64,000 bases of DNA from Eutypella sp. D-1 (taxonomy: Eukaryota; Ascomycota; Sordariomycetes; Xylariales; Diatrypaceae): the NCBI GenBank assembly GCA_023313575.1, contig JAJTTP010000034.1:1-64000 (forward strand), given 5' to 3'. Made by a program: the position numbers and the translations under genes. Positions 47,035 to 58,720 of this stretch are shown piece after piece (within the stretch, counting starts at the first letter, position 1; each line of letters begins with the position of its first letter). The notes below the pieces were generated by a model. It was not told where the DNA came from. It saw only the letters and a list, made by a program, of their open reading frames with translations, and did no database searches.

Positions 47035-47865
47035 TCAAGCCTTCGCTTCCCGCTCTCTGTTATCCAGGATATCCGCATCAGGATATTGCGTTCCCAGGTA
47101 CCTCGTGTCGCCTGTGATTCCAATATTTCCGACGGGGTTCAGCCCAAGCCACTCCTTCATCTGGGGGGAAAGGGTATCCTGGATCTCCCGAGGCAGCTTC
47201 GCAGTCCAGTTGACCTGCTGGCGCATAAAGGGAGCGGTATAGTAACCGAAGAGAAGCGCGCGGTCCTCGGACTCGGTCACGTTACAGCCCGAGGTGTGCC
47301 ACACGCGGCCGTCCATGACCAGGATGTCACCGGCGGCAGCCTCGAGGGGAACGAGGGCGTCTGGGGCGTTCGGGGGCACGTCGCGCCGCCAGACCCACCG
47401 ATTCGACCCGGGGATGTAGCGCGTGGCGCCGTTGGCCTCGTGCACGTCCGTGAGGCACCAGATCACGTTGAGGGCCCATACATCACGCCACGGGTCCGGG
47501 AACACGAGACTTTGGTCCGAGTGCAGCGCCATACTACGCGCGCCCGGCCGCGCGATATTGGCCGTAAAGTTGCTAATCAGGAATGTCTCGCCTAGCACGG
47601 CTTGTACCATCTCTACAGCCATCGGGTGCGCGATCAAGTCGCGGAACACGCTGTCCAGTTCCATCAGATAAAATACCCGGACGTTGCTGGCGTTTGGGTC
47701 CAGAAATGGTAGGTATGTGTCCTCGCCGCGAGTCTCGGCTGCTTCTTTTGCTTTCCAGAGCCGGTCCAGCACTGTCGCCGCCTCCTCCTTACTCAGCACC
47801 GACGGGATACGGGCCCAGCCATGCTCCTTGAGGTGAACCTTGGCTTCTTCCAAATTTGTTGACAT
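47035..47865 (-). CDS. Phytanoyl-CoA dioxygenase (PhyH) family protein
   Basis: 276 aa, intronless; ATG 47865 is used because the in-frame codon at 47874 is TTG. It is an Fe(II)/2-oxoglutarate oxygenase: the metal triad H115-x-D117...H190 (LHSDQS and VWHTSG) and the 2OG-binding Arg202 (EDRALLFGYY) are all in place. Typical PhyH N-terminus with HGWARIPSVLSKEEA. Such enzymes hydroxylate small lipophilic substrates; several fungal ones work in terpenoid or meroterpenoid pathways. It lies 6.6 kb from the last cluster-type gene, so a link to that cluster is only possible. A pyrimidine-rich promoter tract (T/C run at about 47886-47912) precedes it. Confidence 0.9.
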   Translation of the reverse strand: MSTNLEEAKVHLKEHGWARIPSVLSKEEAATVLDRLWKAKEAAETRGEDTYLPFLDPNASNVRVFYLMELDSVFRDLIAHPMAVEMVQAVLGETFLISNFTANIARPGARSMALHSDQSLVFPDPWRDVWALNVIWCLTDVHEANGATRYIPGSNRWVWRRDVPPNAPDALVPLEAAAGDILVMDGRVWHTSGCNVTESEDRALLFGYYTAPFMRQQVNWTAKLPREIQDTLSPQMKEWLGLNPVGNIGITGDTRYLGTQYPDADILDNREREAKA

Positions 47866-49145
47866 GATGTTCAATTTTCGTTGATGGTTTTTTTTCTTCT
47901 TCTTTTTTTTTTTGGGCGGGGTAGGGTGGGGTGTTGAAGAATCAGAAATGGTCAGGCATCGTGACCTTTTGATACATCGGTCGCAACAAATACAGAGAGA
48001 ACCAAGGCCGAAAGCCGGTGGCAGAATGCTATATCAGTCAGCCATATGCAAATAGTTAGCGAATAGGTCGACCCCAAATGAGAGCTCGCTCCGTATCCGG
48101 CGATGTAAGCCGCCCGTGTTCCAATTGAGCGGCATAAGGCTGGTCGACGATGTGGAGTTTTGATCAGTGATTGCCGGCGAGTAATGGAAATGGAGACTCT
48201 GCATCTACTTAAGATGTGCTCGAGATCGGGGCTAGAGACGGCCGGGAGCTGAGGTGGTATTAGATAAAATACATGGTGTGGGTTCTTGGCCATCGCTTCT
48301 ACATATTAGCTACTGGTCTACACTGCAGGAAACACCAACTGCATAACAGCGCTTCCTCTACATTGGCCATCATGTAGTCTATATGAGTAATTGTAAAGAA
48401 ACTAGCACACGTTGATGACTGCCAAGGGCCTATGCTTGCAGCGACCAAAAAATTAACGTATTATGATGTCCTCTCACTTGATGAGATTCATCTAATAGCC
48501 AATTGGGAAACAGTAGGGCCATATGAAGTAAATCTTTTTGTTATATGGGGGGCTGCTATCTGTTCCAAGTGGCCCAGCTCCACGGGCGTGGGGCACCTAC
48601 CAAATCGTGTCCCAGGTCTATTCTCCTGTGCGAAGCAAATGCACACACAGAATAGTCGCCCAGGCATTGGATGATCAGTTGTCACACGTACCGTATCACA
48701 TAAGCCCAGAGGTGGATAATAGATATGTTAGATCTGTAATCAAATCAAATCAATTCGCGGTAGCACCCCTGCCGCAGCAACAGAAGCAATGTTTGGTATA
48801 CCTAAGCAGGCAAGTAACTATCGTACAGGAAAAGAATCATGTGCCACAAATGCACCATCGCGCCCGAGCCGAGAACTAGTAGCGCCTCATCCGTCCAACC
48901 GGTACAACATTTTGGACGTTTGTACCACAGCGATGACCCCAGGGGAAGGCTGACGAAAGATCAAACCATGCGCTATGTGGTGGTTCGACATATTTATCCT
49001 CCAACACCATACACCCCAGCACCGACACCGCGCTGAGAAAAGAAAAGAAAAAGCAAGATAACTCCATATGAACCCCAGTGCATGTCAGTCAGTTCCCTTC
49101 TGACTCCGTATGTGGTGGTGCATGGCACAGTAGCTGCGATGCTGG
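47866..49145. other. Gene-free stretch
   Basis: PhyH promoter with a long T/C tract, then featureless sequence. Short frames at 47952-48293 and 48432-48879 show no domains or conserved patterns. Confidence 0.5.
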
Positions 49146-50571
49146 CTAGTCCTTGGTGATCCAAAGGTTGACGACGGGCTTTTCACCAGGACGGCCAGTG
49201 CGGGTGCTGTCCCAGCCCATCTCCTTCAACGTCAAGTCCATCATCTTCTCGTTGTCACCGGCGATGGTTATGCCTTTGTACCACTTGCCGCTGTGACCGA
49301 CCATCATCTCAGTGAGCTTGTTCTTCTTACGTTCCGGGTTGCGGGCGCCGAAGCCCTGGAGGACGTCCGCGAGGGTGAGGTTGCAGGGGACGTGGTAGGC
49401 GCCGAACTTCAGTTCCATTCCGGCGGGCATGGTCCACGGCGCGATGTTGGACTTGACGATGTGGAATTTCGTGTGCTCGCCGGGGAAGTAGTAGTTGTAG
49501 CCAGGCTCGCACCCGACGCCGCCGGTAGAGTTGACCATGGTGGCGGCCGGGCAGGTCGGGTCGTAAGGGGGGGCCGGGTTGGGGAACCGACCTTCCTGGA
49601 CAGGGAGGAAAGGGATAGGGTTCACGAATCCATTCTGCGCTATCGGCATTCCCAGACTCTGGTTGTATGGCGGGGGCATTGGCATTTGGGAGTAGTTGCA
49701 TAATCCTAGAACAATATGAGTGCCTGCTAAGACAAGGTGGAAGAAGGGGTGTCACTTACCAGGCAGCTGTGCATAGTTGGGCGGCATGCCACCAGCACCA
49801 GCTCGGGACGGATCCCAGCCGAAATTAGGGTTCCAGCCACCAGACATACCTGCAGGAGGGGTGGTCCAAGGGTTCTGGGGAGTAGTCCAAGGGTTCTGGG
49901 GAGTAGTCCAAGGGTTCTGAGGTATGAAGGGCACGGAACCGTAGAAAATCGCAGGATAATTGATCGGCGCTTGTCTTGGGACAGTCAACCTCGTCTCAGA
50001 GAAGCGAGGAACCAGTGCGTTCTCCAGAGGGGGAGATAGAGGAGCAACAGTGTAGTCGAGGCTGTGATGCTCTTGCTCAGGCTCAGGAGCGTATTCAATT
50101 CCTGTAAGAGGTCAGCAAAGAAGCTTCACATTATAAACGAAAGAACAAGATATAGTGTGGACCACAGCAGGATAGTATGACTCTATGGACCTGACACATA
50201 AATGAGTAGTAGGAGGTATGGGAGTCACACTTACTGCCTGATGTCTGATGTGTGCTTGGAATGTGGCAAAGAAAGACTTCGATATGGTAGAGTTCGTTGT
50301 CGTCAGCGTCGTAAAACGATCCGACAATGAGCCAAGCCCAGTCACGTTGATCAGGGGAGATGCAGAGGTGTTGACCGATAACGAGCTTAGTAGCAGGGTA
50401 AGGAAGGTCTGGGGACACCAGGTGGTGAACTTGATGGTCCCAGGAAGCCACCTTGACGAAGTCGACCCAATCAGTCGGGGCGAGGCACGGTGAAGAGAGA
50501 AGTCTGTGCTTGATGTGTGTGTGTATATGTATATGGCGTAAGCCAAACAAGTAGAAGCGATTGACAAACAA
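49146..50571 (-). CDS. Uncharacterised proline-rich fungal protein (5' end unresolved)
   Basis: Supported exons are complement of 49146..49705, 49760..50101 and an upstream exon ending at 50235. Introns of 54 and 133 bp have GTAAGT donors and matching phases. The N-terminal exon (APTDWVDFVKVASWDHQVHH, PYPATKLVIGQ) is open back to about 50571 but contains no ATG, so the true start is in an exon I could not place. The middle is Pro/Asn/Trp-rich with three copies of QNPWTTP. The C-terminal part (YFPGEHTKFHIVKSNIAPW, PCNLTLADVLQGFG, KWYKG.TIAGDNEK, EMGWD.TR) resembles a conserved domain of unknown function seen in many filamentous fungi. No function can be stated. Confidence 0.7.
49861..49920 (-). 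repeat. In-frame 21-bp tandem repeat (three units, QNPWTTP)
   Basis: Three near-identical 21-bp units (GAGTAGTCCAAGGGTTCTGG) within the proline-rich gene. Whole-codon length means copy-number changes keep the frame. Confidence 0.85.
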
Positions 50572-51580
50572 CAGTTGCTAAGGGGGCTCAAAGGAAGGAC
50601 GATAGCTAGCTACCAGGTTCCTGGGTAGTGGTGAAGGAGTATGAGGTGAAGGAAGAAAGAAAGAAAGGAATGCAGAATTTGTCTCTTCTAATAAGGACTT
50701 TCTCAAAAAATAGTCTTCGAGGGGGGGTTCCCGCAAAGACTCCCCAAGAGTCTAATAGGAAGCGTGCAGCATATTGTCTTGCAGATTGCATTGTGCAGCT
50801 GACTGTAAACGACAGCCTGTGTGGGAATAATACTCCAGAGTTCGGATGAGAGAATAGGATGAAGGTGTGATTGGTCTTGGAGGGGACGGCCCATTCTGGC
50901 GCAGTCTCTTTCTGTAGGCGATGACTCCCTATTGACGCAGGCGAGGTGCAGATGTAGCGAAGTATTGACCAAATCATGACTGTTTGTCTATTGCAGTCAC
51001 TTAATTATTCGAGGCCCACCCCCGACAGGTGACTGCAGCAGTAGATGGTATTGACAATAGGGCCGAGCTTGGGACATCTGCAGGCGTTGCATGGCACTAT
51101 TGCCAAAGAGGGTATGGTGAAAGCACAATTGGCAGATTGGTGAGTCTTGCTTTTAACAAACACCCGGGCAGTGCTGTGTTGTTGCTATCAATTGAGGCTG
51201 AGCACAATGTGAAGAAATGGTGTGAAAGTTTTCAAGGTCGCCTATTATGGGGTTTGGTTGAAAGGTAACGGCAACTCCCAACAATGCTAATGCACGACGG
51301 CTAACTGGCATCGTGACAGAGTGAGTAGGATGGGGATAATATGTATTGTCTTGGGTTTGAGCCTTGTGCCTGCTGCTCCGTGCCCCAACCACCAAAGTAA
51401 CCAGAAGACGACTTAATCCAGGACATCGTCTCCTTTTCAGAACGCTGCCATAAATGCAGTAATCCTCGACCAATATTGGTATCTCAAAAGCTGGCTAGGA
51501 TCGGGAACTCCGCAGCGATGTTTCAGGGACTGAGGCCCCTGATAGTAGTCTAGCAACCAAATGTTGCCAGCAGCTACCAC
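50572..51580. other. Probable 5' region of the proline-rich gene, then gene-free
   Basis: The minus frame 50606-50977 may include an upstream exon or 5' UTR of the gene at 49146-50571, but I found no splice pair with matching phase. A purine-rich tract (GAAGAAAGAAAGAAAGG) lies near 50650. Nothing else seen. Confidence 0.4.
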
Positions 51581-52318
51581 TCAAGGGCTCCGGTCAATGC
51601 CGCTGCTCATATCCCTCTCAACGAGACGCACAGCACCTCCTTTCTTCCCATCAGTGGCATCGCTACCGAGGCGCTTCCGCTTCTCAGCATCAGTGGATAT
51701 CAGGGTCTTTAGGTAGACCTCAGCCTGGACGGTGGCGCTGTACGCGACGGCGGTCCAGCTCCATACGTTGGGTCTGTCCGGGTCGGCGCCAGCAGCCAGC
51801 AGGGTGCGGAGGACAGGGAGATTCCCCTTGCTGCTGGCAAAGTGGAGGGCAGTGTTGCCATCCACATCAGCCTTCTGGACCGCAGCCCGGGGGCCCTCGG
51901 GCACATAGGTGAGTAGGATTTGCAATACAGTGTCGTGGCCCCCCAAGCTCGCCTCCATGACAGCGTCGCGGCCGCGCATATCGCGGCGCATAATGCAGGA
52001 AGGGTCGTTCTCACACAGGAGAAGGACGACTTCCGTGTGGCCGGCAGCAGCAGCCAGCATCAGGGCGGTCTGATGCTTCTCGTTCAACGCAGGTGTAGGG
52101 TCCTCGTGGCCGGCAGAGAGAAGGACTCTGCAGACATCCGCATGGCCGAGGCTAGCAGCGAGATGAAGGCTAGAATTAGAGAGGCCAATGGAGGAGATAT
52201 CGGGATTGTGGAGGAGACCGGGATGTGCCTTCACAATGCGCTGTACTAGCGAAGCGTCTCCCCTATGTATGGCCCGCCGGAGACGCTGAGCCGGACCGAT
52301 GACGACATTGCGATCCAT
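51581..52318 (-). CDS. Ankyrin-repeat protein
   Basis: 245 aa, intronless, ATG 52318. About five ankyrin repeats fill residues ~10-205: NSSLHLAASLGHADVCRVLL, QTALMLAAAAGHTEVVLLL, GRDAVMEASLGGHDTVLQIL, GNTALHFASSKGNLPVLRTL, then SWTAVAYSATVQAEVYLKTL. A short basic tail follows (KRKRLGSD). The N-terminal MDRNVVIGPAQRLRRAIHRGD and the SWTAVAYSATVQAEVY end are conserved features of a single-copy filamentous-fungal family, as far as I recall. It is a protein-interaction scaffold; partner unknown. Confidence 0.85.
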   Translation of the reverse strand: MDRNVVIGPAQRLRRAIHRGDASLVQRIVKAHPGLLHNPDISSIGLSNSSLHLAASLGHADVCRVLLSAGHEDPTPALNEKHQTALMLAAAAGHTEVVLLLCENDPSCIMRRDMRGRDAVMEASLGGHDTVLQILLTYVPEGPRAAVQKADVDGNTALHFASSKGNLPVLRTLLAAGADPDRPNVWSWTAVAYSATVQAEVYLKTLISTDAEKRKRLGSDATDGKKGGAVRLVERDMSSGIDRSP

Positions 52319-53564
52319 GGCTCACTATGGAATGCGGTAAGCATATAGGAAGGGTGCTAGAAGGGTATATGATGGTTATCCCGGATCTGCCGGATTGCCC
52401 AAGAGTGACAAAGGGGCCGGGAGGAAGGCGGGGAAGCAGGGAAGATCGGCATCTACAGCCGGGCCCGGACGTGCCACTCTTTCACCGTTCCTCTCGCCGG
52501 TCGGAATGGATTTTCTTGGGCGTTCCGGAAATTTGGATATGGTTGCATGTAAGCTAAGTCTCTGTCTGGTAACGGGGGTTTTCCAACGCCTTGAGAAGTA
52601 CTTGCTCGAATTGGTGAATCAAAAGTAGGCGATGTTGACTACCATTTGGCGGTGGTTGGCAGCAGGGCTGGATACATATACGCAGTACTTGTGGTGGAGT
52701 CGGATTGTCGGGTACGGAGTAAGTAGTACGGACGGGCATGTGAAACCAGAACTTGTTTTATTTTCTTCGATCACAGACTAGCTACTTTCTTCAGAAAAGT
52801 AAGGAATACAAGATGAAGGTCGAGATTGATCGGTTGCCGAGAAGAAACGTACGTATGCAGGCGCGTACAGTGTTACCACCACCAACCTTTGCAACTTGGT
52901 AACTTACTCTGTTGCTTCGAACCTTGGAGGCCCATCTTGTTCACCAGAAAGGTACGAAACCTTGTTCAGGCAGTTCAGGTACGTAGGTAGTTGGGTAGGT
53001 ACCTACACCACGTATGTAAGCCAAATGACAGGGATATACCCTGTCCCGACATGTGCATTGAGATGGCTAACAATTCACCGCCTTCCCTCTTTGGACTACG
53101 AAGTGGAATGGCAGCGCCCAGTAGCAGGCAGTCTGACGGTCTACCTGCCTCTGTCACTTCCCCCGCCATGCTGTGCTATAGACCTATGTAATATACTAGG
53201 TAGGCGGCAGAATGTCCTGGAGTGCACACAAAAATGATGTAGCCCCACTGAAAAAAACACTGCAGTAACACATCTGCGCCGGATCAATGGGTACTTCCTA
53301 TACCTGCAGTATCTGCATACTTCAGGAAGTACCTATCGATACGCTAGCAAACTTCGACCGCAAAACTCGGGCGCATGAAGCAATTTACATGTGGATATTT
53401 TCAAGATTTGTTATCCCGTCATCTCGTCGTCGTAGTTCCTTCTTTTTTTTTTTCCGTGAATAGACATACCATATACAAGAGAACCGCCGGTGACTTCCCA
53501 TCTTTCGTGCAAACTCCTTCCCCTCCCTTCCCCTCCCCCGCCAATTTTTCCTCCTTTTCTTCAC
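52319..53564. other. Gene-free stretch
   Basis: Divergent promoters of the ankyrin (-) and mitochondrial factor (+) genes. ACCTAGGTAGGTA-type palindromic words recur near 52980-53200, as they do elsewhere in the window. The open frame 52896-53237 has no domain. Confidence 0.5.
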
Positions 53565-55767
53565 ATGTTGCCCGCCTGCAGCCATGGGCGGAATCTTCTC
53601 AGCATCTCGCTCACCTCCCGATCCATTGCGGCGGCGACGTTCGGCGCATTAAGCCACCAAAGACGAATTTCCACAACCCCTCAACGATGGGCCGTTGCGA
53701 GGTCGGTCGACAAGTCTCAATTGCAAACCAGCTACCCCTTGGCCGACCAGCTCGAGGCTACGGGGATCTGGAGAAGTCGCAAACCCCCAGTATCAGCCGC
53801 CAAATTAGGCGATCACGAAGCCAACGATGAGAATGAATCTGAATTCAACCCCGAATCCGAACCCGAACCCAAACCAGAAAAGAAGACGAGATCACGAGGA
53901 AAGAAAATTAAGGCTGACAAGGGCCGAGTTAATATTGTCAGCGAAAAACTAGTTGGTACGGCCCCCCAATCTGCCAAATCCCCCAATCTGCCACCAATCC
54001 AGTCAATTCCCGAGGTCTGGCTACCCGGCTGCTACACTATGATATGATATATCCATGTCTATGTTCATGTCTATGTTCAAATACGCCGGCTCTTCCCCTC
54101 ACATACCCTCACACCTGCGTGGCTGCTGGTTCGCTAACTAACCACCTACCTACGCTTGGCCCTGCTTATTAGACGACATCCTCACATATATCGGGCCCTC
54201 TCTGAAGCGACACGAGGGATGTGATCTTATCGATATATATCCCGGCGCCGGCTTGTGGAGCAGGAAGCTCCGCGAGGTCCTGAAGCCTCGATCCCACATT
54301 TTGATGGAGCCCGACGAGCAGCTGTACCGGCCTTTCCTCGAGCCCATCCTCAGCGAGCCTGGCAGCGTGCTAGTGCCCAAGTCCGGCATTGTCTGGCGGG
54401 ACCTCAACACCGTATTGACGCCGGAATACCTGCCCCACCAAACCCCGATCGAGAACCCCTTCGGGCCCTCCCCGCGCAACGACACGCTCCTCGTCACCGC
54501 CAACATCGCCTTCCACCCGAAGAAGAAGTACCGGTCATTCGAGTCCATCGCGCTGCTAGTGTACCACCAGCTCCTCGACTCCATCCGCACCAGCACGCTG
54601 TTCCAGCAGTACGGACAGGTGCGCATGCTGATCTGGTCGCGGCAGGACGACAAGGGGGGGCTGCTGCCGCGGTTGGTGCAGAGGCGGCGACGCACGGCGC
54701 ACGATAGCGAGCTGGCGTGCGAATGGGTGCGGGAGGTCTGCGGGCGCGACGGGCCCGACTCGGTGTGGTTCGTGCGGGACACGGCGACGGAGATCTACAG
54801 CACGCTGAAGGTGCGGCAGAAGATGCGCGAGGCCGGCATGCGGGTGCCCAAGGGCCGGGAGTCGACGGCGCTGCGCGACGCGCGTCGCGCCCGGGGAGCG
54901 CACATCCTAGACGGGCCGGGGAAGCACCCGCCGATGTTCAAGCGGCCGTTCGGCGACACGCTGGAGGCGCTGGAGACGCGGCACACGAAGGAGATCCTGG
55001 ATAAGGACTCCGCGGAGTTCAAATCCATGAAGAGCTACCAGTGGCGGCAGAACGCGGACGAGCGGCGGTACGGACATATCCACGACGTGTTGCAGCAGCT
55101 GGAACACATCGCGGAGCTGGAGAAGACAGGGCAGGCGGACGCGGCGGAGCTGGAGCGGCTGGGGCAGGCGTGGGACGAGGACATCTGCGGGCGACAGAAG
55201 GCGTTCCTGCAGGACTTCCTGACGTACAAGGACAATCTGCACTACATCCGGCAGGACCCGCCGGTGCTGCACTGGGACCGGCGGGCGTACGAACCACTGG
55301 TGATGCAGCCGGAGGAGTTCTACCCGAATGTGGAGTGCGCTTTGATGGACCTCCAGCCGCGGGACGTGCACCCGCTTTTGCGGCAGACGGGGCAGAACTC
55401 GAACCGGGCGGGGGACATGTTCCAGCTGGTGATGGGGGCATTGCTAATGCACGGAACAACACCGGTGCACAAGCTTCTCGACGTGGTATGGCCGGGGGCG
55501 ACGGATTACATCATGCCGCGGTGGAAGAGCATCAAGGACCTGCACCATGCCGGGGTACCGTCGGTGAAGTCGAAGTACGCGGAGATGACGCCGCGGATGC
55601 TGAACGCGCAGCAGTGGGAGGAGCTGCTGGAACTGTGGATGGAGTGGCCGTTCCGGCCGGAACTGCACGAGCTCATCGGCCGCACCCAGGACACGGACGA
55701 CCCCAGCGCACCTTCTGAGGAGAGCCTGCTGGGCCCGGCGGGCATGATGCCGGGGGTGGGCGGTTAA
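53565..55767 (+). CDS. Mitochondrial rRNA dimethylase / transcription factor B-like protein
   Basis: Model join(53565..53955, 54173..55767), 661 aa; a 217-bp intron joins VSEKLV|DDILTYIG in frame. The codon at 53490 is GTG, so ATG 53565 is preferred. The N-terminus is Arg/Ser/Leu-rich with few acidic residues (LLSISLTSRSIAAATFGALS), as in a mitochondrial presequence; an acidic-basic linker follows. The methyltransferase domain starts with LIDIYPGAGLWSRKLREVLKP (SAM-binding motif I) and ILMEPDEQLY (motif II). The family comprises KsgA/TFB1M-type rRNA adenine dimethylases and the mitochondrial transcription factor Mtf1. Which of the two roles applies cannot be decided. The coding sequence is very GC-rich in exon 2. 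Confidence 0.8.
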
Positions 55768-58720
55768 AACCCTCCAGTTTCGAGGGGTTATATCCCCAAG
55801 ATCATCATCATCATCTCCTATGTGACATGGATATATGTACATATAGATAGAATAGACCTAACCTAAACCACCGGCGCCAAATCGATGTATATACCTACCT
55901 ACCTATGGGCCGTGTGGGGTTCTTACTTACATATTCAAACGCATATTTGCGGTTCTTAGCTCCCCTCCAATCCAATGATGGCGTTGTTAATTAAATTTTT
56001 GTTTTTTAAACAACGACATGAGCATGAGCCGTAAGCATTGCTTCTACCGAGGTATGTATGTATGTAAGGGAGTATACTAGGAAGCCTCGGAGGTCAATTA
56101 CTTAAGTACTTACTTCGTTTACGTGTTCTGAAAACATTGAAGGCAAGAAAGGGGGACCAGGGGCGATGCTGCTATGGATGTGCACAGTAAGACGCGAGGC
56201 GAGGCATATACATACCTACATAAGTAGACACAGCTTCCGTATGCGGTAAAGCGGGCGGCCGAACAGGTGGTTATGCAAGAAAACGGGGTCAGCCAGTCGT
56301 GCCAGTTAACCACCTGCAGTCAAGGGATCGCACACCATAGGATTTGCACATGACGTTTCCTATGCATTACACAGGAGACAGTGGAGACGTGGGCTTGTTT
56401 CGCTTATAAGACATCTATCTATCTACCATCCTAGGTACATAGGCATGCCAGTAACTAGTGGAGAGGTAGATTAGGTTATGTAATGAACCCGATAAAGACA
56501 ATTACCTTCGTGGTTGCATTCCCGCCGTCCCATTCGACCGGTCCGGTTCTTTTATATCTAAATATGGATATGCATATATGAATGTTACATACTGTCGGGT
56601 CTACTTGTCATCTTCGCGACACGGGATATATAGGAGGGGGGGGGGGGCCGGGATAGCGGGATGGATTGCGGGATAGCGGCGCCGTGCTTACCCTGTACGG
56701 TTTCTACATACATACGGTTCTAGAAGGCTGGAGTGGTGGTGGAAACCGGAAAGTGCAACGAAAGTCCCCTCCCATTGCTTGTGCTGATGATATGCAGCAG
56801 CACCAGGTTAAGCAGGTTAAACTTGGTGAAGCAGGTGCAGATCAGCCAGAAATTAAGAGTTACCCGACTAGTCATTAGCTCGTGGCGCTGGAGGGGGGGC
56901 GGGGAGGTTAGTCCGTACGTAGTAGTAATCTCATAATCTCACAATCTCATCTCTCATCTCTTGCACCGACTCCCCGGGACCACCAATTAAGCACTGTCAG
57001 TCAGCCCGCGTCCAGTCTTGTCTTTTTTTTGTTTTTCTTATTCTTTTCTTTTATTCCCTGCATCTGTCCTATCCTTTTTCGGGTTGCCTGCACTGTCTTT
57101 GTCCCCACGCTGTCCTTTTTCACATACAACATGGATGGATGTGTCGACAATACCTCCCACACAAAGTGAGGTTTGAAGGAATAACTCAGGCTATTTTCGG
57201 GGATATATGCTGTCGTTTTCTTATAGGTACTTACTTAACTTACTTCAGACTTCTACCGTTAACAGGTTGTCATCCATTCATTTCCATCTTGCATCAATCC
57301 CATCCCATCCCATCCTGTCAATCCCTCAACTCTTGTCGTTACGCTCTTTAAACCCATTCTATCTGTATGTAAGACTACCACTCACCACTCACAATTTCCA
57401 TCCCCCTGGCCCTTACAGCTGTAGCCTGTCTAGCCTATAAGTCGATTTGGGGCTAAGTTGCATTATCGTACTTATCATCCCTTCATCTCACCTGGAAAAT
57501 CCTATTTGATCCCATCCCTTGCCGTTCCTGACTTTGAACTAGTAGACCTGATTAGACCTGACTAGCTGACTAGCTGACTAGACCCGTTGACCAGCATCAA
57601 AAATTCAATTTCTGGGCCTAGGCCTCAAAATCCTACAGGTCCCCTACATACTGGACAAGCTGGACATAACTACCATACTAGTTAGGCTAGTTTACCTACC
57701 TAGGGTAGTCCACAAGGGCCCCATCACCAGTTCAGTTCAGTTCCGCCGCCGCCACCACCACCCACCACTCACCACCACTCGATCTTACTACTTACCTCAG
57801 TTAGGCAGGCATCTCACTAGTTAGCGTCAACATCTCACTACCACTCCACCTCTTTTTTCTCTCTCCTCCGCCGTTCCTCCAGGCCGCCAGACGGCTACCA
57901 CCATCCATCCTATCGCATTCTCATCCTCAGCCTCCCATTCCCTTCCTTTTTTCAAATTTATCTTATTTTTTTTTCCCCTTACCTTCCCTGTCACTCCCGT
58001 TTTTGCGACGTTGTACACGTGCGCCGTGATACCGCAACATCACTCCGTCATACCAACCACCCACCCTGCAATTATCGATTGCAAGGTCGACTGCAAGTTC
58101 GTCTGTGTGTCTGTCTGGTCTACCTGTCACTACCTGTCACTACCTGTCTCTGTCTGTCTCTGTCTGTCTTTGGTTGGCAGTTCCTCCACAACTACCAGGT
58201 CAAACCCACTTGGACTCGGGGCACCAAACCGTCAATCGTCAATTGTCAACTGTCAATTGCCAACCTGCTTGCCTGTCGCCTGTCGCCTGCACATTCACCC
58301 GTTCGTTTTTTTCAAAATCGAAATTTCAATCAGGTTGCCATGCCCTTCGTCTTATAAATACCACTCTCTCGCGGTTCGTCCCGAAAGCCTCTCTGGTCGC
58401 CAGTGGTCCCTAACTACGTTGTAAGTACTTACTTTCTTTAAAAGTCCCCAGCAAGTCGTCATCGATTAGTTTTTAGTTCGTCCCACATTGAATACCACCC
58501 CATATATATCCCCAGCTGCCACTACAGGCTGAAGAACATTGGGAACGCTGGTAGACGACGAACACCTGACTGACTGGGCGACACATAGGACCGACGTGGT
58601 GGCGCTACGCCTTAATAGGCGACCAGCGTTCCTACTACCATTCCCACTCTTGTCGCCGCTGTCTTGAATCTCTTCTCCACCCACCACTCACCACCCATCC
58701 ACGCGCCAACCTCGCCCGCC
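55768..58720. other. Long gene-free stretch (about 2.9 kb)
   Basis: No supported gene. It contains a G14 run near 56636-56647, GACTAGCTGACTAGCTGACTAG tandem words near 57560, pyrimidine-rich tracts (57750-58000) and CTGTCTGTCTCTGTCTGTC repeats near 58140-58170. The last 1-1.5 kb looks like a long CT-rich promoter/5' leader of the GT90 gene. A GTAAGTACTTAC donor-like site near 58421 could mark a 5'-UTR intron. Confidence 0.45.

Noticed and set aside
47952..48293. A 113-codon minus frame upstream of PhyH
   Set aside because: No domain or plausible homology; compositionally like the surrounding non-coding DNA.
54150..55842. Several long antisense frames over the mitochondrial factor gene
   Set aside because: High GC at third positions opens the other frames; only the + frame has the SAM-binding motifs and a spliced presequence.
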